Below are positions 33,549 through 42,738 of a stretch of 64,000 nt of DNA, piece by piece. The stretch's first letter is position 1. Each line of letters begins with the position of its first letter. A program made the translations under genes and the position numbers. The notes below the pieces were generated by a model. It had not been told where the DNA came from, did no database searches, and saw nothing but the letters and a program-made list of their open reading frames with translations. The stretch lies in the NCBI GenBank assembly GCA_965246795.1, contig CBDFFN010000013.1:558001-622000 (forward strand). Reading direction: 5' to 3'. This stretch comes from JAJXWB01 sp965246795 (GTDB lineage Bacteria > Pseudomonadota > Alphaproteobacteria > Rhizobiales > Beijerinckiaceae).

Positions 33549-35417
33549 ATGCAAAAGCAAGAAGTCGAACGCGATCCCGCAAAACTCTTCGCGCAACCTC
33601 GCGTCAATGTCGCGCGACGCGAAGCCGGCACGACGCTCCTCACATCGCCCTACGCGCTCACGACGCCCGCGCGCTGTGCCGGCGACTGGCTAGTACGCTG
33701 GGCACGCGAAACGCCCGACCGCATTTTCCTGCGCGAACGCATGTCGCCCGAAGCCGGGGCGCCGTGGCGCGCGCTGACATATCGCGACACGCTGCAACGC
33801 GTGGAAACACTGGCCGGCGGCCTGCTCGCGACCGACCTGACGTCCGAGCGTCCGCTTGCCATCCTCAGCGACAACAGCATCGATCATGCGCTGCTGGCGC
33901 TCGCCGCGATGCATGCCGGCGTGCCGGTCGCCTCGATCTCGCCGGCCTATTCGCTGATTAGCCAGGATCATGAAAAGCTGCGTGGCATCATCGAGGCGCT
34001 GACGCCGGGCGCTATTTTCGTGCCGTCACAAGCGTCGTATCGCGCCGCGCTCGACGCCGTCGCGAGTTTTCATGATGGCACCGTCATTACATCAGGTGAG
34101 GAAACCGGCTCGAAGTCGCTCGGCTCTCTCGTGCGAAAGGGTGCGGGTACGGCATCGGCTTTCGCCGCGATCACGGCCGACACGATCGCAAAAATTCTTT
34201 TCACCTCCGGCAGCACGGGCTCGCCGAAAGGCGTCGTCAACACGCAGGCGATGCTGACTGTCAGCCAGGAGGCGACGGCCGTGCTCTGGCCCTTCGTCGA
34301 GCGCGCGCCGCCAAAGATACTGGATTGGCTACCGTGGTCACATACCTTTGGCGCAAACCACAATTTCAATCTCGTGCTGCGCAACGGCGGTACGCTTACG
34401 ATCGACAACGGCAAGCCAGCGCCGGGGCTGTTCGCACGTACGCTCGAGAATATCGCCGAAGGTCCGGGCAATATCTATTTCAACGTGCCGCGCGGCTTCG
34501 ACATGCTGGCAAGCGCGCTGAAAGCGGATCGCGGCTTGCGCGAAACCTTCTTCCGCGAGTTACAGGTCATCTTCTACGCCGGTGCGGCGCTGCCGCAGAC
34601 GGTGTGGGATGCACTCACGACGCTCGCGATCGACACGGTCGGTGCGCCAGTGGCGATGGTTTGCGCATGGGGGTCGACCGAAACGTCGCCGCTCGCGACG
34701 AGCTGTCACTGGCAGGCGGAGCGCTCGGGGAATATCGGGCTTCCCGTGCCCGGCGTCGAATTGAAGCTCGTCGCTGCCGGCGGCAAGCAGGAGATCCGCG
34801 TACGCGGCCCGGCTGTGACGCCGGGCTACTGGCGTCGGCCCGATCTCACGCGCGAGGCTTTCGACGACGAAGGCTTCTACCAAATCGGCGATGCCGTGCG
34901 TTTTGCCGATCCTGCCGAGCCCGCGAGGGGCCTGCTTTTCGACGGGCGCGTGGCGGAGGATTTTAAACTCACGTCAGGCACGTGGGTCAATGTCGGACAG
35001 CTGCGTGTAAAAGGCATCGAAGCGTTAGCGCCGCTGGCACAGGACATTGTCGTCTGCGGGCACGATCGCGATGCGGTGACCTTTCTCGTCTTTGCCAATA
35101 TCGCTGCGGCTCGCGGGCTCGCGGGCCTGCCAGACGATGCTGACGCGACAACGGTTTTGTCGCACGAAAGCGTCGTCGGGCATGTGCGCCGTGGCCTTGC
35201 AGCGCTCAAAGCAAACGGCTCCGGCTCGGCCGGCCACGCCGTCGCCGCGTATCTCATGGCGGAGCCGGCGTCAGTCGATGGCGGCGAGATTACCGACAAG
35301 GGCTACATCAACCAACGCGCGGTGATTGCGCGGCGGGCAAAACTCGTCAAGGCGCTCTACTCAAATGGTGCGGCGGGCGTGATCGAGCTGACGAACCGCG
35401 AGCCCGTAACCGCGTAA
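33549..35417 (+). CDS. Feruloyl-CoA synthetase-like acyl-CoA ligase
   Basis: A 622-residue AMP-binding enzyme. The N-terminal pattern ...ARREAGTTLLTSPYALTTPARCAGDWLVRWARETPDRIFL is that of the feruloyl-CoA synthase family. The ATP motif is ILFTSGSTGSPKGVVNTQ, followed by LDWLPWSHTFGANHNFN, AWGSTETSP and the GFYQIGDAVRF hinge region. The start at 33549 has GAGGGA upstream. It would activate an aromatic acid such as ferulate, coumarate or benzoate to its CoA ester. Next to box genes, which lack a recognisable benzoate-CoA ligase here, it may feed that pathway, but the substrate is not established. Confidence 0.82.
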   Translation: MQKQEVERDPAKLFAQPRVNVARREAGTTLLTSPYALTTPARCAGDWLVRWARETPDRIFLRERMSPEAGAPWRALTYRDTLQRVETLAGGLLATDLTSERPLAILSDNSIDHALLALAAMHAGVPVASISPAYSLISQDHEKLRGIIEALTPGAIFVPSQASYRAALDAVASFHDGTVITSGEETGSKSLGSLVRKGAGTASAFAAITADTIAKILFTSGSTGSPKGVVNTQAMLTVSQEATAVLWPFVERAPPKILDWLPWSHTFGANHNFNLVLRNGGTLTIDNGKPAPGLFARTLENIAEGPGNIYFNVPRGFDMLASALKADRGLRETFFRELQVIFYAGAALPQTVWDALTTLAIDTVGAPVAMVCAWGSTETSPLATSCHWQAERSGNIGLPVPGVELKLVAAGGKQEIRVRGPAVTPGYWRRPDLTREAFDDEGFYQIGDAVRFADPAEPARGLLFDGRVAEDFKLTSGTWVNVGQLRVKGIEALAPLAQDIVVCGHDRDAVTFLVFANIAAARGLAGLPDDADATTVLSHESVVGHVRRGLAALKANGSGSAGHAVAAYLMAEPASVDGGEITDKGYINQRAVIARRAKLVKALYSNGAAGVIELTNREPVTA

Positions 35418-35432
35418 CAGACCGCGGCATCC

Positions 35433-35498
35433 GGACCGCGAGCCTCCAGGCTCGCTTCATGTCCGAATGATCGTGCGAGCCGGGAGGCTCGCGGTCCA
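35433..35498. repeat. Family B inverted repeat (copy 2)
   Basis: GGACCGCGAGCCTCCAGGCTCGC (35433-35455) faces GTGCGAGCCGGGAGGCTCGCGGTCC (35474-35498) across an 18-nt spacer; both arms also contain their own GCGAGCC/GGCTCGC stem. A further partial arm, GAAGCCTCGCGGTCC, follows at 35508-35522. It is the same family as 7387-7490 and lies between the ligase and argJ. Confidence 0.8.
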
Positions 35499-35584
35499 AG
35501 CAAACCAGAAGCCTCGCGGTCCTGCCGCGCCTTGACGGTACCGCGCGCGCGTCGCACACCGCGCGCGACATAAGGACTCTTCGC

Positions 35585-36832
35585 ATGGCCCATGACGCGC
35601 CGCTGTCGCCGCTCGCGCCAAAGACTCTGCCCGACATGCCGCACATCGAGGGCGTGCGTCTGGCGACGGGCGCGGCGGGGATCCGCTACGCCGGTCGCAC
35701 GGATGTAATGCTCACGCTGCTCGACAAGGGCACACAGGTCGCGGGCGTCTTCACAAAGTCTCAGTGTCCGTCAGCTCCCGTCGACTGGTGTCGCGCACGG
35801 TTGCCGCGCGGCAAGGCGCGCGTGCTGCTCGTCAATTCCGGCAACGCCAATGCCTTTACAGGTCGTACCGGCCGCGAGAGCACGAAGTTTTCGGCTTCGC
35901 TCGCGGCGAAAGCCACCGGCGTAAAAGATAGCGACATCTTTCTCGCATCGACGGGCGTCATCGGTGAGCCGCTCGACGCGCAAAAATTCGACGGCGTGCT
36001 TTCGACGCTCGTCGAAAAAGCCGATGCCGGCGCATGGGAAGCGGCCGCGCGCGCTATCATGACGACAGACACGTTCCCGAAACTTGCGACCGTCACCGTT
36101 GATCTTGGCGGCGTGCCAGTGCACATCAACGGCATGGCGAAAGGTGCCGGCATGATCGCGCCGGACATGGCAACCATGCTGTCTTTCGTCTTCACCGACG
36201 CACCAATCGACGCATCCGCGTTGCAGGCGATGTTGTCGAAAAGCGTGCAAACATCGTTCAACGCCATCACCGTCGATAGCGACACCTCGACATCGGACAC
36301 GCTGCTATTGTTCGCGACGGGTGCTGCGAAGACGCGCGGTGCACCACGCATCGCAAGCGCCGCCGACAAGCGACTTGCCGCCTTTAAGGCCGGCCTCGAT
36401 GCGGTGCTTCTCGATCTGGCGCAGCAGGTCGTGAAGGACGGTGAAGGCGCGCGCAAATTCATCACAGTGGAAGTCACGGGTGCGACGACTGTCAAAGCCG
36501 CAAAGCAGATCGCGCTGTCGATTGCGAACTCACCGCTCGTCAAGACGGCGGTCGCTGGCGAGGACGCGAACTGGGGCCGTGTCGTCATGGCGGTCGGCAA
36601 GGCCGGGGCGCCGGCGGACCGCGACCGGCTCGCCATCTCCTTCAACGGAATACGTGTTGCACATAGGGGGCAGCGCGACCCTGCCTACAATGAGGCCGCC
36701 GTCTCGACGAAAATGCGTGAGCAGGAGATTACGATCCGCGCCGACATCGGGCTCGGAAAGGCCGTCGCAAAGGTGTGGACCTGCGATCTGACGAAAGAAT
36801 ATGTCGCGATCAACGGCGACTACCGGAGTTGA
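35585..36832 (+). CDS. argJ: Bifunctional ornithine acetyltransferase / N-acetylglutamate synthase
   Basis: A 415-residue enzyme of arginine synthesis that moves the acetyl group from N-acetylornithine to glutamate. The precursor self-cleaves before the nucleophile Thr in GAGMIAPDMATMLSF (about residue 195), giving alpha and beta chains. Other conserved parts are GVFTKSQCPSAPVDWCR, LVNSGNANAFTG, FNAITVDSDTSTSDT, and EDANWGRVVMAVGKAGA near the end. In many bacteria the enzyme works in a cyclic pathway, making argA unnecessary. It is followed 4 nt later by a small exported-protein gene. Confidence 0.96.
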   Translation: MAHDAPLSPLAPKTLPDMPHIEGVRLATGAAGIRYAGRTDVMLTLLDKGTQVAGVFTKSQCPSAPVDWCRARLPRGKARVLLVNSGNANAFTGRTGRESTKFSASLAAKATGVKDSDIFLASTGVIGEPLDAQKFDGVLSTLVEKADAGAWEAAARAIMTTDTFPKLATVTVDLGGVPVHINGMAKGAGMIAPDMATMLSFVFTDAPIDASALQAMLSKSVQTSFNAITVDSDTSTSDTLLLFATGAAKTRGAPRIASAADKRLAAFKAGLDAVLLDLAQQVVKDGEGARKFITVEVTGATTVKAAKQIALSIANSPLVKTAVAGEDANWGRVVMAVGKAGAPADRDRLAISFNGIRVAHRGQRDPAYNEAAVSTKMREQEITIRADIGLGKAVAKVWTCDLTKEYVAINGDYRS

Positions 36833-36836
36833 TGCG

Positions 36837-37208
36837 ATGAAAAGCGCTTCGGTCATCGCATGTGCTCTTGTTGCGCTCCTCGTCGGTACTTCGTCAGCAC
36901 CGGCGCGTGAGAAGAAAGTCGCATCCAAACCCGCGCCGGCGAAGTCGACCTGCGACCGTGCGAGCTTTCCCGGCGATCCCATTTGCGATGTCGGCGGCGA
37001 CAGCGGCGGGTCTTTGCCGACGCCGACCGACCGTCAGGGCGCGCGTTCCCGCGAAAGCGGCGTCGCGGTCTCCGACGAGTTAAGCGTGAAGGGCCGGTCG
37101 AACTTCAACGACAATCGCTACGGCGGGACCGGATTGAACAATCCGAATATGCGCCCCGGCGCACTCGAAGGCGTCAACGGCGGCGGCGGGCTGAATTACA
37201 AGTTTTAG
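36837..37208 (+). CDS. Small exported protein of unknown function
   Basis: A 123-residue protein with a signal peptide (MKSASVIACALVALLVGTSSAPA) and a basic start to the mature part (REKKVASKPAPAKS). Two Cys (STCDRASF and DPICDVGG) could form a disulfide. The C-terminus is Gly/Asn-rich (FNDNRYGGTGLNNPNMRPGA, GVNGGGGLNYKF). GGAG lies about 10 nt before the ATG at 36837. It starts 5 nt after argJ, so probably cotranscribed. I do not recognise the family. Confidence 0.65.
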   Translation: MKSASVIACALVALLVGTSSAPAREKKVASKPAPAKSTCDRASFPGDPICDVGGDSGGSLPTPTDRQGARSRESGVAVSDELSVKGRSNFNDNRYGGTGLNNPNMRPGALEGVNGGGGLNYKF

Positions 37209-37223
37209 GAGGCTCACGCCCCG

Positions 37224-40200
37224 TTACTTGCTCTTCTCTAGCTCCGCCTTCAGCGCTGCGAGTTTCGCGAAGGGCGAATCTGGATCGGGCGCGCGATCGC
37301 GCTCCTTGCGCGGCGACGGCGCACGGAACTCGCGCGGTATCTGTCCACCTGGCCGAGAACCGCCCTTGTCGAAGCGCGGTCGGTCGGGTCGACGCTGCGG
37401 CGGCCTTTCGGGCGTTGCGTCTCCCTCAACCGCCGCAGGCTTGGGCGGTGGCTCCTTGCGCGTCCAGAGCACGGCCGGTGGCTTGACTGGTTTCGCAGAC
37501 TTTGCCGGCCGTTGCGGACGCCGCGCGTTGTGCGGGCGCGCGGGGTGCCAGACTTCAATGAGCATGGGCTCGGTCGGCCCATCCGCCGCCGGCTTTTCGC
37601 CTTCGATTTCGACAGGCTCGGTCGCGATCTCTTCGCTCGCGACGATCGTCTCGGCGGCCTCGCAGGTAACATTGGCATCACCGACGACATATGATTGCTC
37701 TATGGGCGTGGCCGCTGCGACTTCGGTCGCCTCTTCATGCGGGTCTTCGCCTTCCGCCGCATCGGGGATCATCAGTCCCGCGGCATCGATTTCGCCGGCG
37801 ACCTCGTCGGTTACAACGACAACGTCGTCCCCGCTCGCTTCGGTCGCCTCTTCTGAGACGACCATTGCTTCCGAATTCGCTTCGATTGCAGGCTCGGTCG
37901 AAACGTCGTCAGCCGCGACACCTTCGGTTGCAGTTGCCTCTTCGTCTGCTGCGCCGCCTTCGTCGTCTACGGATGCCGCCGCCACAACAGGTGCCGTTGC
38001 GGCCTTCGGGATGAGAGGCACAGTGATCGCCGGACCGTTGCGCGTCTCGGGCGTATAGCCCAGCGACTTCAAGATCGACGCAAAATCCTCACCCGAACAT
38101 CCGGCCAGCGATGTCATACCGACCGTTACGACAAAGCCGTTCCCATCCGCCGCGCCGGCCGGCGAATCGCCGGGCGTCGTGCCAGGACGATAGGCGATGG
38201 CGGGACGGATCAGGTCGGCAAGCCGCTCCATAATGTCGACGCGCACCGCGCGCGCGCCGCTGACGCGGAAACCGGCGGCGCGATAGAGCGCCTTCGGAAT
38301 AGATTCGTCGGCCGGAAAGGATGTGCGGCCCGACGTCGCGAGATGCGCGACGTCCGTCAGCGCGCGACCGCCGCCGGCTTCGTCGTCCGAACGGCCGTGC
38401 TTCAGCGACCACAGTTGCGCGGAAAGTGCGCGCGCGGCCGGCTTGATGAGTGCCGGCACGAAAACATGGTACGCGCCGAAGCGCACGCCGAGCTTGCGCA
38501 ACGCGCTGCGCCCCTCCTGCGGCAGGGTGCGCATGTCGTTTGCGACCTTGCTGCGATCCAGCACGCCGAGTTCTTCCGCGACGCGAAACGCAATGCCGCG
38601 TGAAATTCCGGTGAGGCCCTCGCCCTCTTCCAGCACGAACAGCGGCGCAAGCAATTTCTTCAGATGCTGCGCAAGCCACAGGTCGAGGCGTGCCTGCACG
38701 CGTTCCAGCGACGTGCCCGACAGACGCTCGTCCGAGACGACAATCACGCGCGGCGCGAGAACTTTCTCGCCGGCAGCGATGCGGCCAACCGGCTCGCCGA
38801 GCCACCGGACGAATCCGTCGTGCGCAAGCACGAAGGCGTCGTCCACGGCATCGCCAACACGCGTGACACGCGCTTCGATCTCGATCGCCACCGCGCTGTC
38901 GGCCGCTGCTGCCAAGGTCCGCGCGGCTTCGCCCTCGGCCTGCGGATCTGGCGTGAAGCGAAAGCCCTGCATGGCGCCGACATGCTGTCCTTCGACAAGC
39001 ACGTCGCCTCCCGCAGTGATCTCGGCTTGCAGCATTGCGTTCTCTCTCAGGCGCCGCATCAGCAAACTTGTGCGGCGGTCGATAAATCTTTGCGTGAGCC
39101 GCTCGTGCAGCGCATCGGACAGGCTGTCCTCTATCCGACGCGCGATGCCCTGCCAATGTTCCGGGTCGCGCAGCCAGTCCGGGCGATTTGCGACATAGGT
39201 CCAGGTCCGCACGTGCGCGATGCGTGCGGAAAGTGCGTCGATGTCGCCGTCGGTCCGGTCGACGGTCGCAAGTTGCCGAGCGAACCAGTCGTCGGGAATG
39301 AAGCCGCGCCGCACGACGAAGCCGAAAATCTGCAGCACGAGCTCGGCATGCGCGCCGGGCGAAATCTTGCGGTAGTCAGGAATCTGACACGCATCCCAGA
39401 GCCGCGCGACGTCGGCCGGCACGACCGCCTGGCGGATGACACTTTCGTCATGTGCGGCGATGTCGAGCACGAGCTGGTCGATGGCGATCGGCGCACGCGT
39501 CAGGCCCGGCCGTTCCGGCAGCGCGTCGAGACTATGCTGCAACGCGCGGATCGATGCGAAATCGAGCTTCGTCGAGCGCCATTGCAACATCGTCACCGGA
39601 TCGAAGCGATGCGTCTCGATGCGCTGGATGAGTTCCTCGTCGAAGGCCGCGCAGCGGCCCGTGGTGCCGAACGTGCCGTCGCGAATATGGCGTCCGGCGC
39701 GTCCAGCGATCTGTCCGAACTCGGCCGGATTCAGCTGCCGATAATGCCAGCCGTCGAACTTGCGGTCTGACGCAAAGGCGATGTGATCGACATCGAGGTT
39801 GAGACCCATGCCGATCGCGTCGGTCGCGACGATGTAGTCGACATCGCCGTTCTGGTAGAGGTCGATCTGCGCGTTGCGTGTTCGCGGCGACAACGCGCCG
39901 AGCACAACGGCCGCACCCCCGCGCTGACGCCGGATCCACTCCGCAATCGCGTAAACCTCCTCCGCCGAGAAAGCGACGATCGCGCTTCTTCGCGGCAGTC
40001 GCGAAATTTTGCGCGCACCGGCAAACGTTAGGCTCGACAGGCGTGGCCGCGACACCACGGGAATGCCAGGGATGAGCCGCTGCAGCGCCGGCGCCATCGT
40101 GCCGGCGCCGATCAGCAGCGTCTCTTCGCGGCCGCGACGGTTGAGGATGCGGTCGGTGAAGACGTGCCCGCGGTCGAGATCGGCGGCAAGCTGGATTTCG

Positions 40201-40454
40201 TCAACGGCCAGGAAAGCCGGATCGAGATCGCGCGGCATCGCCTCGACCGTCGCCACCCAATAACGCGGCGAACGTGGCTTGATCTTCTCCTCGCCCGTGA
40301 CGAGCGCCACCGCCTCGACACCCGCGCGCTCGACGACGCGGTTGTAGACCTCGCGCGCAAGCAAGCGCAGCGGCAGGCCGATAATGCCTGTCGGGTGGGC
40401 CAGCATGCGTTCGATGGCAAAATGCGTCTTGCCCGTGTTGGTGGGACCCAACAC
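37224..40454 (-). CDS. SUV3-like DEAD/DEAH helicase with long disordered C-terminus
   Basis: About 1076 residues. The SF2 helicase core has Walker A GPTNTGKT at residues 3-10, motif II as AVDEIQLA, a second RecA-like domain with VDYIVATDAIGMGLNLD, and motif VI QIAGRAGRHIRDG, like mitochondrial SUV3 RNA helicases. A middle region (about 330-780) has GFVRWLGEPVGRIAAG and a SUV3-type C-terminal part. Residues about 810-980 are Ala/Glu/Asp/Val-rich and acidic, and the tail is Pro/Arg-rich (PPQRRPDRPRFDKGG). The first possible start is a GTG at 40454. The reading frame stays open and family-like to 40535 (SRPLTAVLGP...), so the true start may be a rare codon upstream. Confidence 0.88.
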   Translation of the reverse strand: MLGPTNTGKTHFAIERMLAHPTGIIGLPLRLLAREVYNRVVERAGVEAVALVTGEEKIKPRSPRYWVATVEAMPRDLDPAFLAVDEIQLAADLDRGHVFTDRILNRRGREETLLIGAGTMAPALQRLIPGIPVVSRPRLSSLTFAGARKISRLPRRSAIVAFSAEEVYAIAEWIRRQRGGAAVVLGALSPRTRNAQIDLYQNGDVDYIVATDAIGMGLNLDVDHIAFASDRKFDGWHYRQLNPAEFGQIAGRAGRHIRDGTFGTTGRCAAFDEELIQRIETHRFDPVTMLQWRSTKLDFASIRALQHSLDALPERPGLTRAPIAIDQLVLDIAAHDESVIRQAVVPADVARLWDACQIPDYRKISPGAHAELVLQIFGFVVRRGFIPDDWFARQLATVDRTDGDIDALSARIAHVRTWTYVANRPDWLRDPEHWQGIARRIEDSLSDALHERLTQRFIDRRTSLLMRRLRENAMLQAEITAGGDVLVEGQHVGAMQGFRFTPDPQAEGEAARTLAAAADSAVAIEIEARVTRVGDAVDDAFVLAHDGFVRWLGEPVGRIAAGEKVLAPRVIVVSDERLSGTSLERVQARLDLWLAQHLKKLLAPLFVLEEGEGLTGISRGIAFRVAEELGVLDRSKVANDMRTLPQEGRSALRKLGVRFGAYHVFVPALIKPAARALSAQLWSLKHGRSDDEAGGGRALTDVAHLATSGRTSFPADESIPKALYRAAGFRVSGARAVRVDIMERLADLIRPAIAYRPGTTPGDSPAGAADGNGFVVTVGMTSLAGCSGEDFASILKSLGYTPETRNGPAITVPLIPKAATAPVVAAASVDDEGGAADEEATATEGVAADDVSTEPAIEANSEAMVVSEEATEASGDDVVVVTDEVAGEIDAAGLMIPDAAEGEDPHEEATEVAAATPIEQSYVVGDANVTCEAAETIVASEEIATEPVEIEGEKPAADGPTEPMLIEVWHPARPHNARRPQRPAKSAKPVKPPAVLWTRKEPPPKPAAVEGDATPERPPQRRPDRPRFDKGGSRPGGQIPREFRAPSPRKERDRAPDPDSPFAKLAALKAELEKSK

Positions 40455-40941
40455 GGCGGTCAGCGGGCGTGACGTCAGAACGGCGACTTTCTCGAGAGTA
40501 GCGGCAGGGTCGATGACCCGTTCCGGATCAAAGAGTTAAGGCCGACTGCACGACGGCGCAACGATTGGAACGCGTGCGGAACGAATCGCGGCCGAATCGT
40601 CGCGCAAGAGCCGTTCCGGTTTGTTCACGGCAATATCTGGGGGCCTTGAACACGGTTTCCACAACAGATTGCGATGTTGGAGTGCGCTGCGGCTGCGTCG
40701 CTCGCTGGCGATCAAAAAAGCGCGTGGACTCGGATCGATCATTGAGTCAATCGGGCTTTACGCTTGGTTATTTTTACACTTCGGACGCAGCGGAAACGAA
40801 CCGGGCACGAATCAGCGATCTGTTGGCTGTGCGGGCGGTTGCCGCCAAAATCGTGCAGGATTTACCGCCTTCGGTTGTCCTCGGCTTCGCCCGCGACGCG
40901 TTTGGCGTTAACGGCAGCGTCGTAAAACGGCACAAGCCACC
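40455..40941. other. 487-bp stretch with no recognised gene
   Basis: The part from 40455 to 40535 probably belongs to the helicase N-terminus. The remainder, 40539-40941, is slightly less GC-rich and contains overlapping short open frames on both strands (for example 40565-40969 rightward and 40536-40742 leftward). None shows family similarity, a clear ribosome site or a codon pattern like the neighbours. I see no hairpin with T run and no tRNA. It may hold the helicase promoter or a decayed gene. Confidence 0.5.
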
Positions 40942-41751
40942 TTACTCCAGATGGAATTCCGAGGCTTGAATGAGCAGTGTCCCAGCATTGGTCTTGATCG
41001 AGACGTAATAAGGCACAACCAGCCGAAGCTTCTCATAGGGCGCGAGCCAGACTTCCATGTCGCGGTTGTTGGCCATGTATTGCGTCGCCGAACTGTCGCG
41101 GCGGTAGCCGGCAATCGGCGCATAGCGCGCGGCGCAGACCGTCACCGGGCCGGAATAGCCGCGCGTCTGCACCTGCTTCGTGCCGACATAGCTGAGCGTA
41201 ACGTCGAACCGCACGAGTCCGTCGTAAACAGGCACCCTGCGATCGCAGGCTGCTGGCCCAACGAGTGGCTGTCCGTCCGGCACGCGCATCAGAAGACCGC
41301 TGACGGGATCGACGATGCGTTTTTTCATCGCATCGGTGACAGGCACGCGTTCCTGCGGATCGGGAAAAGGCGGCGAAATCTCCTGCGCCTTCACGTTGCC
41401 CGCTTCGAGCGCCATCCGCACTGTGCGGGTCTCGTTGGAATTGGCGCTGGTGTTGGCGTAGGCGGACGGCAGAATGTCGTTGTTGCTCATCGTGCCAGAG
41501 GCCGCTGCCGCGCCTTTGGCGTTGCTGACCAGCGCTGCAACGCCGCCGAGCTTTACGCCGATGTCGATCTGGTAGGCGTTGGGCTGAAGGTTCGCCTTCG
41601 CATAGGCGTTGCCGATCGACAGCCCGATGATCGAAAGACCGTAGGTCGCGCGAAACGTATCTGCGACCGCTTCGACGCCGAGCGAGCCGAGAATCGCTAA
41701 CGGCAGGCTGGTCCGAATAGCCCAGTTGCGAAGAATGGAATCAATCGTCAT
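40942..41751 (-). CDS. DUF3108 domain-containing exported protein
   Basis: A 269-residue protein with an N-terminal export signal (WAIRTSLPLAILGSLGVEAVA, then DTFRATYGLSIIGLSIGNAYAK). It contains the DUF3108 pattern: VKAQEISPPFPDPQERVPVTDAMKKRIVDPVSGLLM and the closing VWLAPYEKLRLVVPYYVSIKTNAGTLLI. DUF3108 proteins are beta-rich periplasmic or outer-membrane-linked proteins with no defined function. It reads leftward, upstream of the helicase gene with a 400-nt gap, and downstream of a lipase-like gene. Confidence 0.88.
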   Translation of the reverse strand: MTIDSILRNWAIRTSLPLAILGSLGVEAVADTFRATYGLSIIGLSIGNAYAKANLQPNAYQIDIGVKLGGVAALVSNAKGAAAASGTMSNNDILPSAYANTSANSNETRTVRMALEAGNVKAQEISPPFPDPQERVPVTDAMKKRIVDPVSGLLMRVPDGQPLVGPAACDRRVPVYDGLVRFDVTLSYVGTKQVQTRGYSGPVTVCAARYAPIAGYRRDSSATQYMANNRDMEVWLAPYEKLRLVVPYYVSIKTNAGTLLIQASEFHLE

Positions 41752-41819
41752 GCGCGCGGCAGACTATCTGTGCCGGCGGCCTATGACGCAACCGCCACAT
41801 AAAGTGCCGCAAGCGCGGA

Positions 41820-42605
41820 TCAGGGATTGTCGCGGGTCGGATCGAGATAGACCAGCGAGCGCCAGCCGCCGCGGCTGAACGGCGTCCACGCACCTTCTTT
41901 CTGCGCGAGACGGTCGGCAATCGCGTAAACGATGGCTGGATTATGCGCCATGCCGCAATGGCTAGCCTCGACTTCGATATTCTCGACTTGTGAGGCGGGC
42001 GCATTCACGCAACCCTGCCAGGCGCAGATGCCGTCAGTGCGGCTGAAGATCGACGTTGTCGGCACCGGGGGCGCCTCGTGCAGCGCGCCGGCATGATGCG
42101 TGTCGGCATCCGCGATCTTCAAACCACTGGCGAATTCGTAAACGCGCCAGGCATTGGTTGCGTAGGGCGGGCATGCGAACGGGCTGCCGAGTGTGATGAC
42201 GCCGCGCACGAGATCGGGCAATTGCTTCGCGATCTGCCGCGCATAAATGCCGCCAAGGCTCCAGCCAATGAGACTGACCTTGCGACCCGACTTGTCGGCC
42301 ATGCGGCGGACCTGGTCGAGCATCTTGTCCTCGACACCCACACGCAGCCCGCGATTGCGTCCCTGCTCCCAACCTTCCGCCGCGTAACCCTTAGCGCGCA
42401 GGAAGCTGCGAAGCGGCCCGGTCGATACGTCGCTTGCGACGAGACCTGGCAACACCAGCACAGGGTGGCCATCGCCGCGCGGCGTAAGGCTCAAGAGCGG
42501 CAGCGCGGCAAGAAACGCGCCGAATTCGGTCAGAGCGCGTGTCTCAAGAAAGAGAAGGGCCCGGGACGGCGGACGCAGATCGGCCGTGGTTGCGATCGCG
42601 GACAT
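41820..42605 (-). CDS. Alpha/beta hydrolase, lipase/esterase-like
   Basis: A 261-residue cytosolic hydrolase with no signal peptide. The strand-turn HPVLVLPGLVASDVSTGPLR is followed by the nucleophile elbow LIGWSLGGIYARQIA (Ser about residue 115). The acid candidate lies in IFSRTDGICAWQGC, and the His is in EASHCGMAHNPAIVYAIADR (about 221). The HxGM-type end resembles triacylglycerol-lipase-like and PGAP1-like hydrolases. The substrate is unknown. It is leftward, 68 nt from the DUF3108 gene downstream. Confidence 0.82.
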   Translation of the reverse strand: MSAIATTADLRPPSRALLFLETRALTEFGAFLAALPLLSLTPRGDGHPVLVLPGLVASDVSTGPLRSFLRAKGYAAEGWEQGRNRGLRVGVEDKMLDQVRRMADKSGRKVSLIGWSLGGIYARQIAKQLPDLVRGVITLGSPFACPPYATNAWRVYEFASGLKIADADTHHAGALHEAPPVPTTSIFSRTDGICAWQGCVNAPASQVENIEVEASHCGMAHNPAIVYAIADRLAQKEGAWTPFSRGGWRSLVYLDPTRDNP

Positions 42606-42738
42606 GTAGATTCCTCCCGGCCGAACCGTCGCGGTTCAGATGAAGAACCGTCGCGGCGCAGCGTTGTTCCTGACGAATTGTCGCACGAAAGCTTGGGCGC
42701 GCAACCGGGGCGCGAAAGACGGCATGGCCCTGTGGCCC

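Noticed and set aside
40565..40969. 134-codon rightward open frame between the helicase and DUF3108 genes
   Set aside because: No ribosome site, no recognisable domain, composition unlike neighbours, and it overlaps the DUF3108 3' end.
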